Source: JAZDFC01 sp043808235 (lineage in GTDB: Bacteria > Bacteroidota > Ignavibacteria > Ignavibacteriales > Melioribacteraceae). Taken from it: a stretch of 64,000 nt of DNA. Below are positions 9,331-17,288 of this stretch, one piece after another (within the stretch, counting starts at the first letter, position 1; every line of letters begins with the position of its first letter). A program made the position numbers and the translations under genes. A model generated the notes under the pieces. The model was not told the origin of the DNA. It made no database searches and saw nothing but the letters and a program-made list of their open reading frames with translations. The stretch covers positions 1-64,000 of the forward strand of contig JAZDFC010000019.1 of assembly GCA_043808235.1 (NCBI GenBank), given 5' to 3'.

Positions 9331-9436
9331 TGTAAAATGGATGATGGTACATGGAAGATGGGCTGTGGTAAATGATTGAAATTCGCATTTTAATGTTAAT
9401 CCCATTTTACATTTACCATTTACCATCTTCCCTCAT
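9331..9436. repeat. AAATGG-type low-complexity inverted repeat
   Basis: TGTAAAATGG (9331-9340) pairs with CCATTTTACA (9402-9411). The flanks are made of ATGGTA, GGAAGATGG and TTTACCATTTACC words reading in opposite senses on each side. Similar word families occur at 57471-57522 and 61573-61637. It lies between the kinase and its response regulator, so it is transcribed if they form one operon. Confidence 0.55.
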
Positions 9437-9439
9437 AAC

Positions 9440-12400
9440 CTATTTATTTGTCACAGATAACTTAATTGTCAACCCACTTTCATTCATGAACTCGATTGCA
9501 GCATTTATTCTTTTTGCACGCATCTTTAAATTTTTCAAACCGTTGCCGGAGTAAGTTTTTCCCGCATCCACACCTTTACCGTTATCGCTGATCATCATTT
9601 CAATTTTGTTCGCAGACTCGGATAATTTAATTTTCGCTTCCGACGCGCCAGAATGTTTATAAATATTGTTCACTGCTTCTTTGAAGATCAAATACAAATT
9701 CTGCCGGATGTGCGGCCGGACTTTTTTCTTCGGATTTTCAATCTGCAAATCGTATGTAACGTTTATACTCGTATCATCGAACAAATTGAAGGAAAAATTC
9801 TGCATCCTTGCAATCAAATCTTTTAATGAATCATTCCTCGAATCGATTGACCAAATAATGTCGCTCATTGTGCTGATTACATCCCGCGTTAATCCGCCGA
9901 TAAAATTTGTGCGGGATGTGATTTTTTCCTTATCGGTTTCGCCGGTGAGCATCTGCGTTTGAATGGCTATTGATGTAAGCGAAGAACCGACCTCGTCGTG
10001 TAAGTCGCTTGCAATTTGTAAACGCAGTCTTTCAATTTCGAGAAGTCTGGCGATACGGATTTTGTAAACTATGTAAAGAATTCCCGCCAGTGTTATAACT
10101 ATTAAAAATCTAAACCACCATGTCTGCCAGTATGGTGGTAGTACTGTCAATCCGAATTCGAGCGGCTTATTATTCCAAACTCCGTCGCTATTTGCCGCAA
10201 GAATTTTTAGAGTGTAATCGCCCGGATCAAGGTTCGAAAATATTGCGACGCGGCGATTGCCTGCGAATATCCACTCTTTGTTGAATCCTTCCAATTTGTA
10301 TTTGTAATTATTTTTTCCCGGATTAGTAAACTCAAGTGCGGCAAACTCAAATTGAAGATAATCCTCGTTGTAAGATACTTCGAGAGAATATTTATCAAAA
10401 TATTTTTCGGGCGGGATTTCATTATTGAAAAGCATGATCTTATTAATAACTACCTTCGGCTGTTTGATATTCAGATTAAGATTTTTTGGATAGAATGAGT
10501 TGATGCCATTAATTCCCGCAAAGAAAATTTCACCATCGGGCGCCCGGTAACATGCCGCTTGATTAAATTCTTCACTTAGCAATCCGTCGGAGGTATTAAA
10601 ATTTCTGAATGTTTTTTTATCTGTATCCAGAACCGAAATACCTCTATTGGTGCTTACCCAAACGTTATCGTTCTCATCTACTGCTGCAGCATAAATCATA
10701 TCGTCTAACAATCCCTCTTTTACAGAATACCGGGTGAATGCGCCCGATTTTTTACTGAATTTATTCAAACCGATATCGGTCCCGATCCAGAGATTTCCTT
10801 TGGAATCTTCTGTAATGGACATAATGGAATTGTCGCTGATTGATTTTGGATTATCGGGATGATATTTATAGATCGTAAATTGCTGCCTCTTTCTATCGTA
10901 CTTATTCAATCCACCGCCAAAAGTGCCTATCCAAATATTATTTTCGGAATCTTCAAAAAGAGTTAGAACGAGGTTGTTGCTTAGACTATTGGTGTCGCGC
11001 GGATTATGCTGGTAATGTTTGAATGAATTTTTAGCAACATCAAATTCATCCACTCCCATTTTGGTGCCTGCCCAAATATTGCCTTTGTAATCTTCGAGCA
11101 TACACCACACATAATCATGAACAAGAGAGGACGGATTGTTGGGATTATTCTTAAAATGAATAAAGGAATCATCTCCCTTGAATAAATTTATTCCTGCGCC
11201 GTATGTGGAAATCCACAGATTATTTTTTCGATCCTGGAGAATAAATGAAATTGAATTGTGACTTATACTGCCGGCATTACGTGAATCATAAGTCCAGCGT
11301 TTTAATTGATCTTTTTCCCGGTCGTATTTTATCAAACCGTAACCATCTGTTCCAATCCAAACCAATCCGCGATGATCTTTAAAAACATACCATGCGGAAT
11401 TATCCTGTAGTCCGGTTTTATCTGCAAAAGTTATCTGCTCGAAAAAATCGGATTTTATTACTGCTTTCATTATCCCGGAATTAACAGTGCCTATCCATAA
11501 TATGCCGGATTGATCTTTGTATAAACATCTGGTTCTGTAAGGGAAATATTTTGCTTGAGAAGAAAACCTTGCGGATATTTTTGTGTTAACATCTTTTAAT
11601 GTTGGCAGCAGAACAAGATCAGATTCTGTCCCAATCCATATGCTTTTATTTTTATCTTCGAATATCGCCCAAATAGACGACCCTTTTTTGTATTTATCAA
11701 TCACTCTAATATCCGTAGTATATTCATCCGTTGAACCGATTTGATAAATATAGCCCGATAATGTGCCGATTAGAATTGTCCTATTAGCTAATTTACAATA
11801 GCTTTCTATAAATTGACCATCGAGTAATTTGTTTTTCACCCCGGTAATTGTTTTTTGAGTCCAATCTAATATGAACAGACCATTACTTGTGCCGACAAAA
11901 AAATACTTTTCATTCAGCCTGAGAATTTTGGAGATGATTCTTGAGTCCGCGGGGAGCGGTTCAATTTTTAAAAATTTCCCGGATTTTTTATTGAAGACGA
12001 ATAAGCCGTATCCTTCCGTCCCGATAATTAAATTATCCCGGTCACCGGGATAAACTGCGGTCATGATATTTTGATTAAAGCTATTTGTTGACTTATCGTC
12101 AATTAAAAATCGTTTGAATTTATTTCGATACTTGTCGAGCTTATTAAGCCCGCCGCCGTGAGTGGTTAACCACACATCATTTTGCTCATCAACGAATATT
12201 GAGCGGATATAGTTACTCGAAATTGTGCCTGAATTTCCGGGATCGTTCCGGTAAACTTTGAATTCGTACCCATCGAATCGATTTAGTCCGTCCTGAGTTC
12301 CAAACCAGAGGTAGCCGGTTGAATCCTGCGCAACACAATTAATTTGTGCCTGCGACAAACCCTGCTCGAAAAAATATTTATCGTATTTTATCCCTTCCCC

Positions 12401-12475
12401 TTGAGGCAGAGCATCCTTAAAAAAAAACAGAAATATTATGAAGAAAAATATTTTTAAAATGAAACTACTCGTCAC
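9440..12475 (-). CDS. Hybrid-sensor style histidine kinase: two-component-regulator propeller, Y_Y_Y, HisKA_3, HATPase
   Basis: A 1011-residue membrane sensor kinase. Residues 1-25 are a signal/anchor. About 35-690 contain repeated blades with LWFGT, IWIGT, LWIGT and VWVST motifs, the reg_prop seven-bladed propellers that sense an extracytoplasmic ligand. About 715-780 is the Y_Y_Y beta-sandwich (YKYKLEGFNKEWIFAGNRRV). A membrane helix follows near 788-808 (WWFRFLIVITLAGILYIVYK). The HisKA_3 box has His826 in IASDLHDEVGSS, and the ATPase domain has an N box (FKEAVNNIYKH) and G box (SDNGKGVDAGKTYSGNGL). No receiver domain is fused, so the separate regulator at 8645 is the likely target. In Bacteroidota such sensors often control polysaccharide or surface-protein genes; GH3 and type IX genes are close by, but linkage to them is inference. 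Confidence 0.93.
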   Translation of the reverse strand: MTSSFILKIFFFIIFLFFFKDALPQGEGIKYDKYFFEQGLSQAQINCVAQDSTGYLWFGTQDGLNRFDGYEFKVYRNDPGNSGTISSNYIRSIFVDEQNDVWLTTHGGGLNKLDKYRNKFKRFLIDDKSTNSFNQNIMTAVYPGDRDNLIIGTEGYGLFVFNKKSGKFLKIEPLPADSRIISKILRLNEKYFFVGTSNGLFILDWTQKTITGVKNKLLDGQFIESYCKLANRTILIGTLSGYIYQIGSTDEYTTDIRVIDKYKKGSSIWAIFEDKNKSIWIGTESDLVLLPTLKDVNTKISARFSSQAKYFPYRTRCLYKDQSGILWIGTVNSGIMKAVIKSDFFEQITFADKTGLQDNSAWYVFKDHRGLVWIGTDGYGLIKYDREKDQLKRWTYDSRNAGSISHNSISFILQDRKNNLWISTYGAGINLFKGDDSFIHFKNNPNNPSSLVHDYVWCMLEDYKGNIWAGTKMGVDEFDVAKNSFKHYQHNPRDTNSLSNNLVLTLFEDSENNIWIGTFGGGLNKYDRKRQQFTIYKYHPDNPKSISDNSIMSITEDSKGNLWIGTDIGLNKFSKKSGAFTRYSVKEGLLDDMIYAAAVDENDNVWVSTNRGISVLDTDKKTFRNFNTSDGLLSEEFNQAACYRAPDGEIFFAGINGINSFYPKNLNLNIKQPKVVINKIMLFNNEIPPEKYFDKYSLEVSYNEDYLQFEFAALEFTNPGKNNYKYKLEGFNKEWIFAGNRRVAIFSNLDPGDYTLKILAANSDGVWNNKPLEFGLTVLPPYWQTWWFRFLIVITLAGILYIVYKIRIARLLEIERLRLQIASDLHDEVGSSLTSIAIQTQMLTGETDKEKITSRTNFIGGLTRDVISTMSDIIWSIDSRNDSLKDLIARMQNFSFNLFDDTSINVTYDLQIENPKKKVRPHIRQNLYLIFKEAVNNIYKHSGASEAKIKLSESANKIEMMISDNGKGVDAGKTYSGNGLKNLKMRAKRINAAIEFMNESGLTIKLSVTNK

Positions 12476-12731
12476 TGTTTTTCAAACTCCATCGAGCTGC
12501 TAAAAGATTAGTAATGAATATTTATTTATCGTCGAACTTAATATGGGAAGTACTGAGGTTATTTTCAATCATAATGTCATATATTATTCATTGTAAAAAT
12601 GAAAATTGAATTTGGATTAAGTAGCATAAATTCGATTATTAATTCGGGGAAAAATATATCTACATTTTAGAAGAATATCTCCCATATTTGAAAACTTTTT
12701 TTTTGAATTAATGATGGATAACCGATTTTAA

Positions 12732-13292
12732 ATGATGTCATGGATTGAAGTTGTAATTATCGCTATTGGTTTATCTCTCGACGCATTCGCGGTTTCCATT
12801 GGATCTGCTGCTAATGGAAAAATTGACGATAAACGCTCGGCTGTAAGATTAGCTTTTCACTTTGGATTATTCCAGGGATTTATGCCAATCATCGGCTGGT
12901 TTATTGGCGATGGATTGGAAAGACTCCTCGAAGATGTAGATCACTGGATCGCTTTTATTCTGCTCGCATATGTCGGTATTAAAATGATCCTTGAGGCTTT
13001 CGATGATAAAGAAGACGAAAAAAGAACAAATCCATCCAAAGGGAAAACACTTGTAATTTTATCTCTTGCCACAAGCATTGATGCTCTGATAGTTGGTTTC
13101 AGTCTCGGACTGTTGAAATTAACTATCTGGTATCCAAGCCTCATTATCGGAGTCATTACGGCAAGTATGTCGTTAATAGGAATTTATCTTGGTAAAATGT
13201 TCGGGAAAAAATTCGGGATGAAAATGGAGCTTTTGGGCGGCTGTATAATTATTGGTATAGGGCTCAAAATATTATTTGCCGATATCCTCTGA
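12732..13292 (+). CDS. mntP: MntP-type manganese efflux pump
   Basis: A 186-residue inner-membrane protein with six predicted membrane helices in two repeats. Family motifs are visible: GLSLDAFAVSIGSA near residues 14-27 and SLATSIDALIVGFSLGL near 110-126, each with the conserved membrane Asp (LSLDAFAV and TSIDAL). The family exports Mn2+ to prevent toxicity. The start could be ATG 12732 or the second Met at 12735; no strong Shine-Dalgarno decides it. I looked upstream for a yybP-ykoY (Mn2+) riboswitch and saw no convincing core. It heads a loosely spaced plus-strand run of ion-handling genes. Confidence 0.93.
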   Translation: MMSWIEVVIIAIGLSLDAFAVSIGSAANGKIDDKRSAVRLAFHFGLFQGFMPIIGWFIGDGLERLLEDVDHWIAFILLAYVGIKMILEAFDDKEDEKRTNPSKGKTLVILSLATSIDALIVGFSLGLLKLTIWYPSLIIGVITASMSLIGIYLGKMFGKKFGMKMELLGGCIIIGIGLKILFADIL

Positions 13293-13367
13293 TAATCTTT
13301 TCGGTAATAGCCCGTGATCGTATTATTCATCTATTGAGAATCACTAAAAAAGTAATTATCTATCCTC

Positions 13368-13733
13368 ATGCTTTTTGAAAAAATTCGTAAATCGGTTATC
13401 ATTAAAAGTACTGGAATAATTATCCCGGTTGTTATATTGCTGGCATCGGGTTTTATTACTACCCGTAATACATCGTTTGTATCTTACTGCGGAAGCGAAC
13501 GTGAATTGACTTTGATAACTCCGAATTCACTGCTTGAAGTAAACAACGATCTTCGCAAGCCCGATAAACGAATTCTCCCGCAGGTTGAAAGAATAATCGC
13601 GTTTGAAGAAAAAAACACATCGAAAAATTTAAACTGCATCGCCAATAAATTTAATTTCTCGTTTTACAAACCGGAATTTCGACAGTCCCATCTCTTTTCA
13701 ATGTTGTCTCCCCAATTTGCTTCAAGCACGTAG
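13368..13733 (+). CDS. Hypothetical single-helix membrane protein
   Basis: A 121-codon open frame, 76 bases after mntP. It has one strong N-terminal hydrophobic segment (about residues 15-30, IIIPVVILLASGFI) preceded by basic residues, then a soluble part with no recognised motif. Codon choice resembles its neighbours, but no Shine-Dalgarno is visible before the ATG. Function unknown; it could also be a chance frame. Confidence 0.5.
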   Translation: MLFEKIRKSVIIKSTGIIIPVVILLASGFITTRNTSFVSYCGSERELTLITPNSLLEVNNDLRKPDKRILPQVERIIAFEEKNTSKNLNCIANKFNFSFYKPEFRQSHLFSMLSPQFASST

Positions 13734-13894
13734 CATATATACCTTGTTTCTCCAAAATAAAATAATTCATAATCAGCTCTTCCGGCATATTTTGCAATGA
13801 TTGGCGCATTGGAAATTACTTGTAATTGCGTTTTATATTACGGCATTTGCAAAGCTGCCGGTTAGATAATAAAATTTAATAATAGAGGTATATA

Positions 13895-14011
13895 ATGGAA
13901 AATTCAAAAAGTGAAAAAGGAAATAAATTGGCTTTTTATTTTTTTGCAGGAGTAATTGGTTTCGGACTTCTGCTTATAACAAGTGCGTTAATAATGCTGG
14001 TTTTTAAATAA
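13895..14011 (+). CDS. 38-residue small membrane protein
   Basis: ATG at 13895 follows AGAGG at a good distance, and 38 codons end in TAA. The protein has a short polar N-terminus (MENSKSEKGNK) and then one membrane helix rich in Gly, Leu and Ile, ending LVFK. It sits between a hypothetical gene and ppa. The ribosome site and codon use support translation; no function can be assigned. Confidence 0.6.
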   Translation: MENSKSEKGNKLAFYFFAGVIGFGLLLITSALIMLVFK

Positions 14012-14191
14012 AATCGATTTTCGAAAAGTTCCTGTTGTTAAATAGAGCGCCTACTGCTATTTTTAAAACATAAGTAGAATAAAGATTTCTGAACTGAGAA
14101 AAAAATCATCAGCGGATCTTATTCCCAATCAGCAGGGCTGAACCTTAAAATAGGTTCGAAAAAATTCTGTTAACAAAGAAAGGAAATTATT

Positions 14192-14731
14192 ATGATCTTC
14201 AATCCGTGGCATGACGTAGATTTTGGCGATAAAGTGCCGGAGATAGTGAACAGCATAATAGAAATTCCCAAGGGATCGAAAGCAAAATACGAACTTGATA
14301 AAAAAAGCGGTCTATTAAAATTAGACCGCGTTTTATTTTCGGCAGTGTATTATCCTGATAATTACGGATTCATCCCACGCACATATTGCGACGATGGCGA
14401 TCCACTCGATATTCTTGTAATTTGCTCTATCGAGGTTGATCCTATGTGCCTTATCGAAGCAAAGGTTATCGGGCTAATGACAATGATAGATCAGAATGAG
14501 AGAGACGATAAAATTATTGCCGTCGCTAATAATGATATTTCAGTAAACTATATCGAAGACATTGAAAACTTACCTCCACATGCAACAGTTCAATTAAAAA
14601 GATTTTTTGAAGACTACAAAAAACTCGAGCATAAAAATGTTTCGGTAGAGCAATTCTCGGGCAAAGAGGCTGCGTATAAGATTATTTTGGAGAGTATACA
14701 GTTGTACAAAGAAAAATTCCCGTATAGATAA
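14192..14731 (+). CDS. ppa: Inorganic pyrophosphatase (family I, soluble)
   Basis: A 179-residue cytoplasmic enzyme hydrolysing pyrophosphate to two phosphates, which pulls biosynthetic reactions forward. The family I signature DDGDPLDIL holds the metal-binding Asp68, Asp70 and Asp73. Other conserved blocks are the substrate Lys/Glu region EIPKGSKAKYELDK (about 24-37) and YYPDNYGFIP (53-62). The length is typical of bacterial enzymes. AAAGGA lies about eight bases before the ATG. A membrane pyrophosphatase gene is also present at 22702, so the cell has both a soluble and an energy-conserving route. Confidence 0.96.
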   Translation: MIFNPWHDVDFGDKVPEIVNSIIEIPKGSKAKYELDKKSGLLKLDRVLFSAVYYPDNYGFIPRTYCDDGDPLDILVICSIEVDPMCLIEAKVIGLMTMIDQNERDDKIIAVANNDISVNYIEDIENLPPHATVQLKRFFEDYKKLEHKNVSVEQFSGKEAAYKIILESIQLYKEKFPYR

Positions 14732-14816
14732 GGTAAGGGAATTTATTTTAGGAGCCCCGTAATTCCGTAAGGAATCCGGATGAAGTAATTCTTCAACTTA
14801 TAACGGAAGTGCTTTT

Positions 14817-15770
14817 ATGCTTACTGTACTCTTTCTTTTCGGGGGAATTGTTGTAATTTATTTCGGTGCGGAAATTCTTATTAAAGGCAGTACTGATTTT
14901 GCACTAAAACTCGGTGTAAAACCGATTATTGTTGGATTAACATTCATTGCTTTTGGAACCAGCAGTCCGGAATTATTTGTTGGATTAAATGCTGCTGTTG
15001 CCGGGAATTCCATCATATCACTCGGTAATATTATCGGTTCCAATATTTGTAATATCGCGCTGATATTGGGTCTTGCCGCATTTATTTCTCCTATGAACGT
15101 TGAATCCGCATTTATAAAAAAAGAATTACCGATATTAATCGCCGTTACTCTTTTACTCACTCTTCTTTTAATTGATAAAGAATTGGGGAGAATTGACGGA
15201 GCAATTCTATTAACTGCTTTATTTGTTCATATGTATATGAGCTACTCAACTGCTCGAAAGGAAAAGAATAAAATTGTAGAAGCGGAATTCTCCGAAGAAT
15301 ACTCGCCATCCCACCGGACATTATTTCAAAATGTACTTTATATGATTGGCGGGATTGGTCTTTTAGTTATCGGTTCTTATCTATTTGTTGATGGAGCAAC
15401 AAAAGCCGGCGCCTTCTTTGGTTTGAATGGATTGGTTATTGGATTAACTTTCGTAGCGGTTGGTACAAGTTTACCTGAGCTTGCAACGTCTGTTGTCTCC
15501 GCATTTAAAAAGGAAAATGATATCGCAATAAGCAATATAGTTGGATCAAACATTTTCAACATTCTTGGAGTGCTCGGAATAATTGCACTTATAAATCCAA
15601 TAGATGCAGCCTCGGTAAAATTAGTCGATTATTTAGTAATGATTGAATTTACTTTAATTCTCTATCTGATGACGAAGACTGGTGCGCTGGTAGTGCGTAT
15701 TTCCGGAGCGGTTTTGTTGTTGGGCTATCTTGCTTATATATTTTCTCTTTTATTCAGTGCAAGAATTTAG
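14817..15770 (+). CDS. Calcium/sodium antiporter, CaCA superfamily (YrbG-like)
   Basis: A 317-residue inner-membrane exchanger with about ten helices. The two inverted alpha repeats are clear: GLTFIAFGTSSPEL with GNIIGSNICNIALILG (about 40-90), and GLTFVAVGTSLPEL with SNIVGSNIFNILGVLG (about 205-255). Glu in each SSPEL/SLPEL motif is the expected cation ligand. A cytoplasmic loop lies between the halves (about 140-170). It would use the Na+ (or K+) gradient to expel Ca2+. It follows ppa by 85 bases on the same strand. Confidence 0.93.
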   Translation: MLTVLFLFGGIVVIYFGAEILIKGSTDFALKLGVKPIIVGLTFIAFGTSSPELFVGLNAAVAGNSIISLGNIIGSNICNIALILGLAAFISPMNVESAFIKKELPILIAVTLLLTLLLIDKELGRIDGAILLTALFVHMYMSYSTARKEKNKIVEAEFSEEYSPSHRTLFQNVLYMIGGIGLLVIGSYLFVDGATKAGAFFGLNGLVIGLTFVAVGTSLPELATSVVSAFKKENDIAISNIVGSNIFNILGVLGIIALINPIDAASVKLVDYLVMIEFTLILYLMTKTGALVVRISGAVLLLGYLAYIFSLLFSARI

Positions 15771-15786
15771 GCATTGAGAATTAATC

Positions 15787-15814
15787 GATAGCTCGCAGCA
15801 TTCAATTTGCTATC
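15787..15814. terminator. Possible bidirectional hairpin between convergent genes
   Basis: GATAGC (15787-15792) pairs with GCTATC (15809-15814) between the stops of the exchanger (15770) and the CPBP protease (15830). No long T tract follows, so termination is only a guess from position. Confidence 0.3.
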
Positions 15815-15829
15815 AATTCAATATAAAAA

Positions 15830-16543
15830 TTAAATAGCGCCAAGTGCTACAAGAATAAATCCCGGACCGTTTATAATTGCATGCAAAATTATTCCTATCC
15901 AGGTGTTCTTTCTTTTCTGTACAACAATAGGAATGATGACTAATAGCGGGATAAGAGTTATCACCATATTTAATCCAAAACTCAGATGAAACAATGTCCA
16001 CAGAGAGGCATTGATAAGCCATGCGAATTTTTTATGGGTTAATTCCTGACGTGGTAAAAGATAACCCCGCCATAATAATTCTTCTCCAAACATATTAAAG
16101 AAGAAGAGTCCAATCCATGGGAGTAATATCCATAATTGACTATTGTGCAGGGGTTTAACGACAAGGAAGGGGGGAATCATTATTATTTTATTAATTATTG
16201 ACAACTGCAAATAAACAATCACTGCCGATGATACTATGATTATCAGAAAAGCAAGAAATGTCCATTCCCAATCTAACTTAGTCATTGGCCTTAATCTGAA
16301 TCGCTCTTTGAATTCCGTAAAGTTAAATTCGCCTCCATCTTTACGATAGAAGAACAACGCAGCAATAAAGAGTGGAATGAAGATGCAAAACGCTCCAACT
16401 AGAATCCAGCCGAGCAAATGAAGCATACCAGTTGTGTAAACAAGCCATGGTAAAAAGAAGTGGGTTGAAAGCCACATTATTATTCCGGCAATACCGAAAA
16501 AGAGAACAGAATGAAATAAAGGAATGGGTTTGATTTCTTTCAT
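15830..16543 (-). CDS. CPBP-family intramembrane metalloprotease
   Basis: A 237-residue multi-helix membrane protein. The family active-site motif EExxxR is present as GEELLWRG (Glu154, Glu155, Arg159), followed by His186 in WTLFHLSFG and His221 plus Asn225 in ILHAIINGPG, giving the expected metal and catalytic set. Members relate to CAAX prenyl endopeptidases and to bacteriocin-immunity proteins; the substrate here is unknown. It lies downstream of the beta-barrel gene on the same strand, with an inverted repeat between them. Confidence 0.9.
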   Translation of the reverse strand: MKEIKPIPLFHSVLFFGIAGIIMWLSTHFFLPWLVYTTGMLHLLGWILVGAFCIFIPLFIAALFFYRKDGGEFNFTEFKERFRLRPMTKLDWEWTFLAFLIIIVSSAVIVYLQLSIINKIIMIPPFLVVKPLHNSQLWILLPWIGLFFFNMFGEELLWRGYLLPRQELTHKKFAWLINASLWTLFHLSFGLNMVITLIPLLVIIPIVVQKRKNTWIGIILHAIINGPGFILVALGAI

Positions 16544-16591
16544 TGTAAATTGCTGGGTGATGTAAAAAAAATATTTTATTCTTATTCATAA

Positions 16592-16646
16592 TCTTGCTCT
16601 TGTTCTGCCGGAAACGAGAAAATTAAGAATAAGAACAAGAGCAAGA
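16592..16646. repeat. 15-bp perfect inverted repeat, AAGAACAAGAGC type
   Basis: TCTTGCTCTTGTTCT (16592-16606) and AGAACAAGAGCAAGA (16632-16646) are perfect inverted copies around a 25-base loop. They lie between the beta-barrel gene (minus, ending at 16675) and the CPBP gene. It could act as a terminator for the former. Its AAGAACAAGA word is shared with the translated repeat at 2672-2716. Confidence 0.6.
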
Positions 16647-16674
16647 ATAATATTTTTAAAATGAGTTTTTTATA

Positions 16675-17214
16675 TTATAATTTAAAATCAACACCAAGAT
16701 CGAAAGCGCCATAACTTAAACTTCCAAAACCAAAGCGTGCAACAAGCGCTAAATTTGGTGACAGAAAATAGCGGAGACCACCGTTAAGACCCATGAAAAA
16801 TCCACCAACGTCAGGGTCTGACCAACCGTAACCTTCCGGTCCATCATAGTCCCATGAACCATTAATATATGCAAGTCCAATTCCGATGAACGGATCGACT
16901 TTGTTATTGTCTAGTTTAAAATGGTAATTGCAATTACCACCAATCATTATATATGTATAGCTGATTTCGTCGTTGAACCAATCGGAACCATAACTCCAAT
17001 ATCTAAATGAGGCGCCGATTCCAAGCAATCCCAGATCCTTTACGTTCATTCCGTATTCATAATTGGCTCCGAAGATTGGTGTGCTGGAATCAAAATAAAA
17101 TCCTATTGACGGACCAATATAACTTTTCCCATCAAGAAATTGGGCGTTATTATTCGAAGGGAAAACAAAAAGTGAAACAAATACGAGTAAAGCCATAAAT
17201 GTAAATTTTTTCAT
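16675..17214 (-). CDS. Small outer-membrane beta-barrel protein
   Basis: A 179-residue protein with a signal peptide (1-24, ending NNNAQ) and then alternating hydrophobic/polar strands with many Gly, Tyr and Phe. Examples are YIGPSIGFYFD, GIGASFRYWSYG and GLRYFLSPNLALVARFGFG, and the last residue pattern is GVDFKL. This fits an eight-stranded barrel of the OmpX/OMP_b-brl type. No ligand or partner is indicated. The start has AGGAG (revcomp of ACTCCTT) about nine bases upstream. It lies 74 bases after the M14 peptidase gene on the same strand. Confidence 0.8.
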   Translation of the reverse strand: MKKFTFMALLVFVSLFVFPSNNNAQFLDGKSYIGPSIGFYFDSSTPIFGANYEYGMNVKDLGLLGIGASFRYWSYGSDWFNDEISYTYIMIGGNCNYHFKLDNNKVDPFIGIGLAYINGSWDYDGPEGYGWSDPDVGGFFMGLNGGLRYFLSPNLALVARFGFGSLSYGAFDLGVDFKL

Positions 17215-17288
17215 AAAATACTCCTTTGTTTGGTTAATGATTTAATTACGATTGCAAAGATAATGTGTCCAATTTAAAAAATCTTGAT

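Noticed and set aside
9666..9962. 98-codon frame antisense to the histidine kinase
   Set aside because: It is the mirror of a clear coding region (HisKA_3/HATPase) and has no independent support.
12560..12731. Mn2+ (yybP-ykoY) riboswitch before mntP
   Set aside because: I found no convincing conserved core or paired stems in the AT-rich leader.
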